A DNA stretch of 64,000 nucleotides, from assembly GCF_002803095.1 (NCBI RefSeq), contig NZ_PGLR01000002.1:232145-296144 (forward strand). Direction: 5' to 3'. Under the pieces are notes generated by a model. It was not told where the DNA came from. It saw only the letters and a program-made list of their open reading frames with translations, and searched no databases. Position 1 is the stretch's first letter. Each line of letters begins with the position of its first letter. The position numbers and the translations under genes are program-made. The DNA is from Pseudomonas sp. ZH-FAD. Its GTDB lineage: Bacteria > Pseudomonadota > Gammaproteobacteria > Pseudomonadales > Pseudomonadaceae. Positions 61,986 through 64,000 of this stretch are shown in pieces.

Positions 61986-63089
61986 TCAGTGTTGGGCAGT
62001 TTCTGGCGTAGCCAGGGGGGAAGGAATCTGACGCTGGGCGAGCAGGGTGCGCAGGGGGAACTCCCAGATCACCGTCTGCAGCTCACCACTTTTCGCGGCT
62101 GGGCCGGCGAGAAATTCGTTCATCGACTGGAACGGGCCGCGGGCTTCCAGCGCGACGCTTACCAGGTCGCGCTGCAGGGCCTCTTTGAGAAAACCGACGA
62201 AGTTCCAGTCGTCGATACGGGTGTAGCTGGTGCCGACCAGCGCCAGTGACACGGCCTCTTCGCCGAACAGGCTGTCGGCGAGGTCGTTGCGGCTCTGCTG
62301 CAGGGTTTCGTAGAGCTGGATATGCACTGGCTCGAAATAGCTGGGGGCCAGCCTGGGGTCGAACTTGAGGTAGTTGAGCAGATCGCCGGTCACCTCTTTT
62401 TCGCTGATGGCCTGGGTCAGGTAAGGGGTCTCGCCCCGCAGTTCGGGAAACTGCTTGGCCAGGGTCTGGGCTGCCAGTTCGGCGCCCCTCGGGCTCCAAT
62501 GGGTGTCGTTGCGCAGGAACAGCTGCTCGGTGGCTGCCGCGCTCTGGTAGGCGCTGCGCAGATCCACGGTGTCGATGCCGTGGTCGTGCAGGCGCTGGCT
62601 GAAGTGCTGGTACAGGCCGCTGATCTGCTGCGAGGGGGTATAGGTGGAGTGTGCGGCGTAGGTGTCCAGCTTCATCGGAACCGGCAGGACGATCAGCCGC
62701 GCGCCCTGTTGCGCCAGTTGCGCGCGCACCTTGTCGATCAGCACGATTTGTCGCTCCAGGTTGCCCTCGAGGTCCCGGGGCTGCAGGTATTCCTGGTTGG
62801 TGAACAGCCAGCCGTCACGGCCCAGTACCACGCCGCTGGCGCCTTCACGAAAGATCGCGTGCTGGATGTTGGCCCACAGCTCGACGGACGGGTCGCGCAG
62901 GAACAATTGCTTGTCGTAGAACTGCTCGAACTTGCGCACCAGTTTGCCGTCGAGAAACAGCGACAGGGCCTGGGTCTGCGTGCCGGCGAAGGCGAACACC
63001 GCCGGCAGCGAGTACAGGAACATGGCGCACAGCATCACGCAGAAGAGAATCCCGTTGATCTTGCTGGCCGAGTTCATCACCGGAAACAT
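61986..63089 (-). CDS. algJ: AlgJ-like alginate O-acetyltransferase
   Basis: A 367-residue protein anchored by an N-terminal membrane segment (about 12-34), with a periplasmic SGNH-like domain. Catalytic residues D195 and H197 (FLRNDTHWSP) and S288 (VGTSYT) are intact. It takes acetyl groups delivered by AlgI. It begins 10 bases after the algI stop. Confidence 0.93.
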   Translation of the reverse strand: MFPVMNSASKINGILFCVMLCAMFLYSLPAVFAFAGTQTQALSLFLDGKLVRKFEQFYDKQLFLRDPSVELWANIQHAIFREGASGVVLGRDGWLFTNQEYLQPRDLEGNLERQIVLIDKVRAQLAQQGARLIVLPVPMKLDTYAAHSTYTPSQQISGLYQHFSQRLHDHGIDTVDLRSAYQSAAATEQLFLRNDTHWSPRGAELAAQTLAKQFPELRGETPYLTQAISEKEVTGDLLNYLKFDPRLAPSYFEPVHIQLYETLQQSRNDLADSLFGEEAVSLALVGTSYTRIDDWNFVGFLKEALQRDLVSVALEARGPFQSMNEFLAGPAAKSGELQTVIWEFPLRTLLAQRQIPSPLATPETAQH

Positions 63090-63099
63090 GGGGGCATCC

Positions 63100-63885
63100 T
63101 CAGAACTGGAAATACAGGAAAGGTGAGAAGGAGTTCGCGGCCAGGCGGGTCAGCGTCAGCAGGAAACCGACCCACAGCAACAGAGCGCTGAAGCCTCCGA
63201 CGTGCTGCATGAAGTACTGGTCCTGGCCGGTGCCCGCGTAGTAGCGAATGTTGATGCCGCCGGCGATGACGATCCACAGCAGGGCGATCAGGGTGAAGGT
63301 CATGGTCATGGCCGAGGTGCCGAACCAGTAAAGATCCAGCGAACCGATGCCATTGAGGCCGATCAGCGCCTGATAGACCTGCAGGGCGTGCGGCAGATTA
63401 CCGGTGAAGAACAGCGGCATGCAGGAGGCCAGCACGAACATGCAGCGGGCATTGCGCCAGAAGTTGTAGGGCGTGTTGACCTTGGTGGCGATGCCCAGCT
63501 TGCGCTCGACCACCATGGCAATGCCGAAGAACAACCCCCAGAAGATGAAGGCGAAGCTCGGCCCGTGCCAGAGCCCGGACAGCACCATGGTGATGACCAG
63601 CCCGACGAGCATGCCGACCAGGCGCTTGCGTACCAGCGGCATGTACACGTAGTCGCGCAGGAAGTCGGCCAGGGTCATGTGCCAGCGCTGCCAGAACTCG
63701 GTGATGCTCTGCGCGATATAGGGCTGGTTGAAATTCTCGGCGAAGCGAAAGCCCATCATCATGCCCAGGCCGATGGCCATGTCGCTGTAGCCGGAGAAGT
63801 CGAAGTACAGCTGCAACGCGGAGATCAGCAGGCCGAACCAGGCGTCGGCCATCTGCAGTTCGCCACCGCCACTGATGAACAGGGG
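63100..63885 (-). pseudogene. algI: algI (MBOAT O-acetyltransferase), 3' half, interrupted by an IS30 element
   Basis: The last ~260 residues of AlgI, starting around SGGGELQMADAWFG and including LYFDFSGYSDMAIGLG and ITEFWQRWHMTL, whose histidine is the conserved MBOAT residue. AlgI is an inner-membrane protein of about 520 residues that passes acetyl groups across the membrane. Upstream of about 63885 homology stops and IS30 sequence begins, so the first half is beyond the insertion, outside the window. The open frame continues into the IS (MGQHLTEMVGCC...), but that part is not AlgI. End position is approximate. Confidence 0.85.
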
Positions 63886-63903
63886 CGGCCGCAAAAACTG
63901 AGT

Positions 63904-63934
63904 GCAACACCCGACCATTTCGGTAAGGTGTTGC
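63904..63934 (+). promoter_or_regulatory. Hairpin before the IS30 transposase start
   Basis: Arms gcaacacc / ggtgttgc (8 of 8) with a 15-base loop end 3 bases before the transposase ATG. In transcripts entering from outside, the stem would bury the ribosome site, a known way for IS elements to limit transposase. Confidence 0.5.
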
Positions 63935-63937
63935 CCC

Positions 63938-64000
63938 ATGTCCTATCACGAACTCAGCGCCACAGAGCGCGTCACGATCCAGATCGGCCTGTGCAATGGC
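63938..64000 (+). CDS. IS30-family transposase (N-terminal part)
   Basis: Twenty-one codons up to the window edge: MSYHELSATERVTIQ followed by IGLCNG. The H-E-L-S-x-x-E-R opening is typical of IS30-type DDE transposases. It is transcribed opposite to algI. Confidence 0.82.
   Translation, partial: MSYHELSATERVTIQIGLCNG

Larger units (their letters stand above)
63886..64000 (+). mobile_element. Left end of an IS30-family insertion sequence
   Basis: From about 63886-63900 the sequence leaves algI. A transposase starts at 63938 (MSYHELSATERVTIQ...), the usual N-terminal helix-turn-helix of IS30-type transposases. Only 21 codons are in the window. The exact terminal inverted repeat and target duplication cannot be fixed without the other end. 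Confidence 0.8.

Overview
The window is a GC-rich gammaproteobacterial chromosome, almost certainly Pseudomonas. Gene content and order follow known Pseudomonas blocks (pepN to nadK; moxR-DUF58-batA/B/D; gdhB; the M48 protease-tusA-like-AI2E-bcp-gcvR-dapA-bamC-purC block), REP elements of the gtagcccggat type are present, and there are alginate genes. Placing it in the mendocina/oleovorans lineage is only an inference. Functions come from motifs and family recognition; no database search was run.

Layout. 1-217: start of a TAXI-type TRAP binding protein. 802-12276: housekeeping genes (coiled-coil protein, PLP enzyme, cNMP/rhodanese protein, DUF1853, nadK, phosphatase, rhomboid protease, DUF1315, DUF2797, pepN). 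12720-20116: an envelope operon (DUF1302 barrel, DUF1329, YCF48 propeller, RND/MMPL transporter) behind a perfect sigma-54 promoter. 20716-27602: the moxR/bat operon on the minus strand. 27797-39152: a pyroglutamate (5-oxoproline) module made of pxpABC, two DctP binding proteins, DctQM permeases, an OprD-type porin, a chemoreceptor and a LysR regulator. Four of its promoters share the same ~38 bp motif. 39577-52242: gdhB, then the bepA-to-purC block; purC is the long, yeast-like type.

52361-55952: a tRNA-Ser(CGA) gene whose 3' end is repeated 3.5 kb downstream. The repeats bracket an AT-rich mini-island without a visible integrase. It carries a CBASS-type anti-phage system (CD-NTase plus a Cap15-like 2TM/beta-barrel effector), an uncharacterised membrane-anchored RX4H protein upstream of it, and an antitoxin whose toxin has decayed.

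56343-64000: alginate-related genes: a PL7 lyase and a minus-strand operon in the unusual order algI-algJ-algF-algX-algL-algG-like. The AlgG-like protein has lost the catalytic DPHD motif, and algI is interrupted by the end of an IS30-family element that runs out of the window.

Between genes lie several repeat families: REP pairs, a 'taggagccccgc' BIME-like family, and a MITE-like family with 'gcaggc(c/g)..ttgaaaaac' terminal inverted repeats (copies near 5.3, 39.4 and 57.0 kb, a relative at 16.5 kb, and a bare end-to-end palindrome at 51.1 kb).
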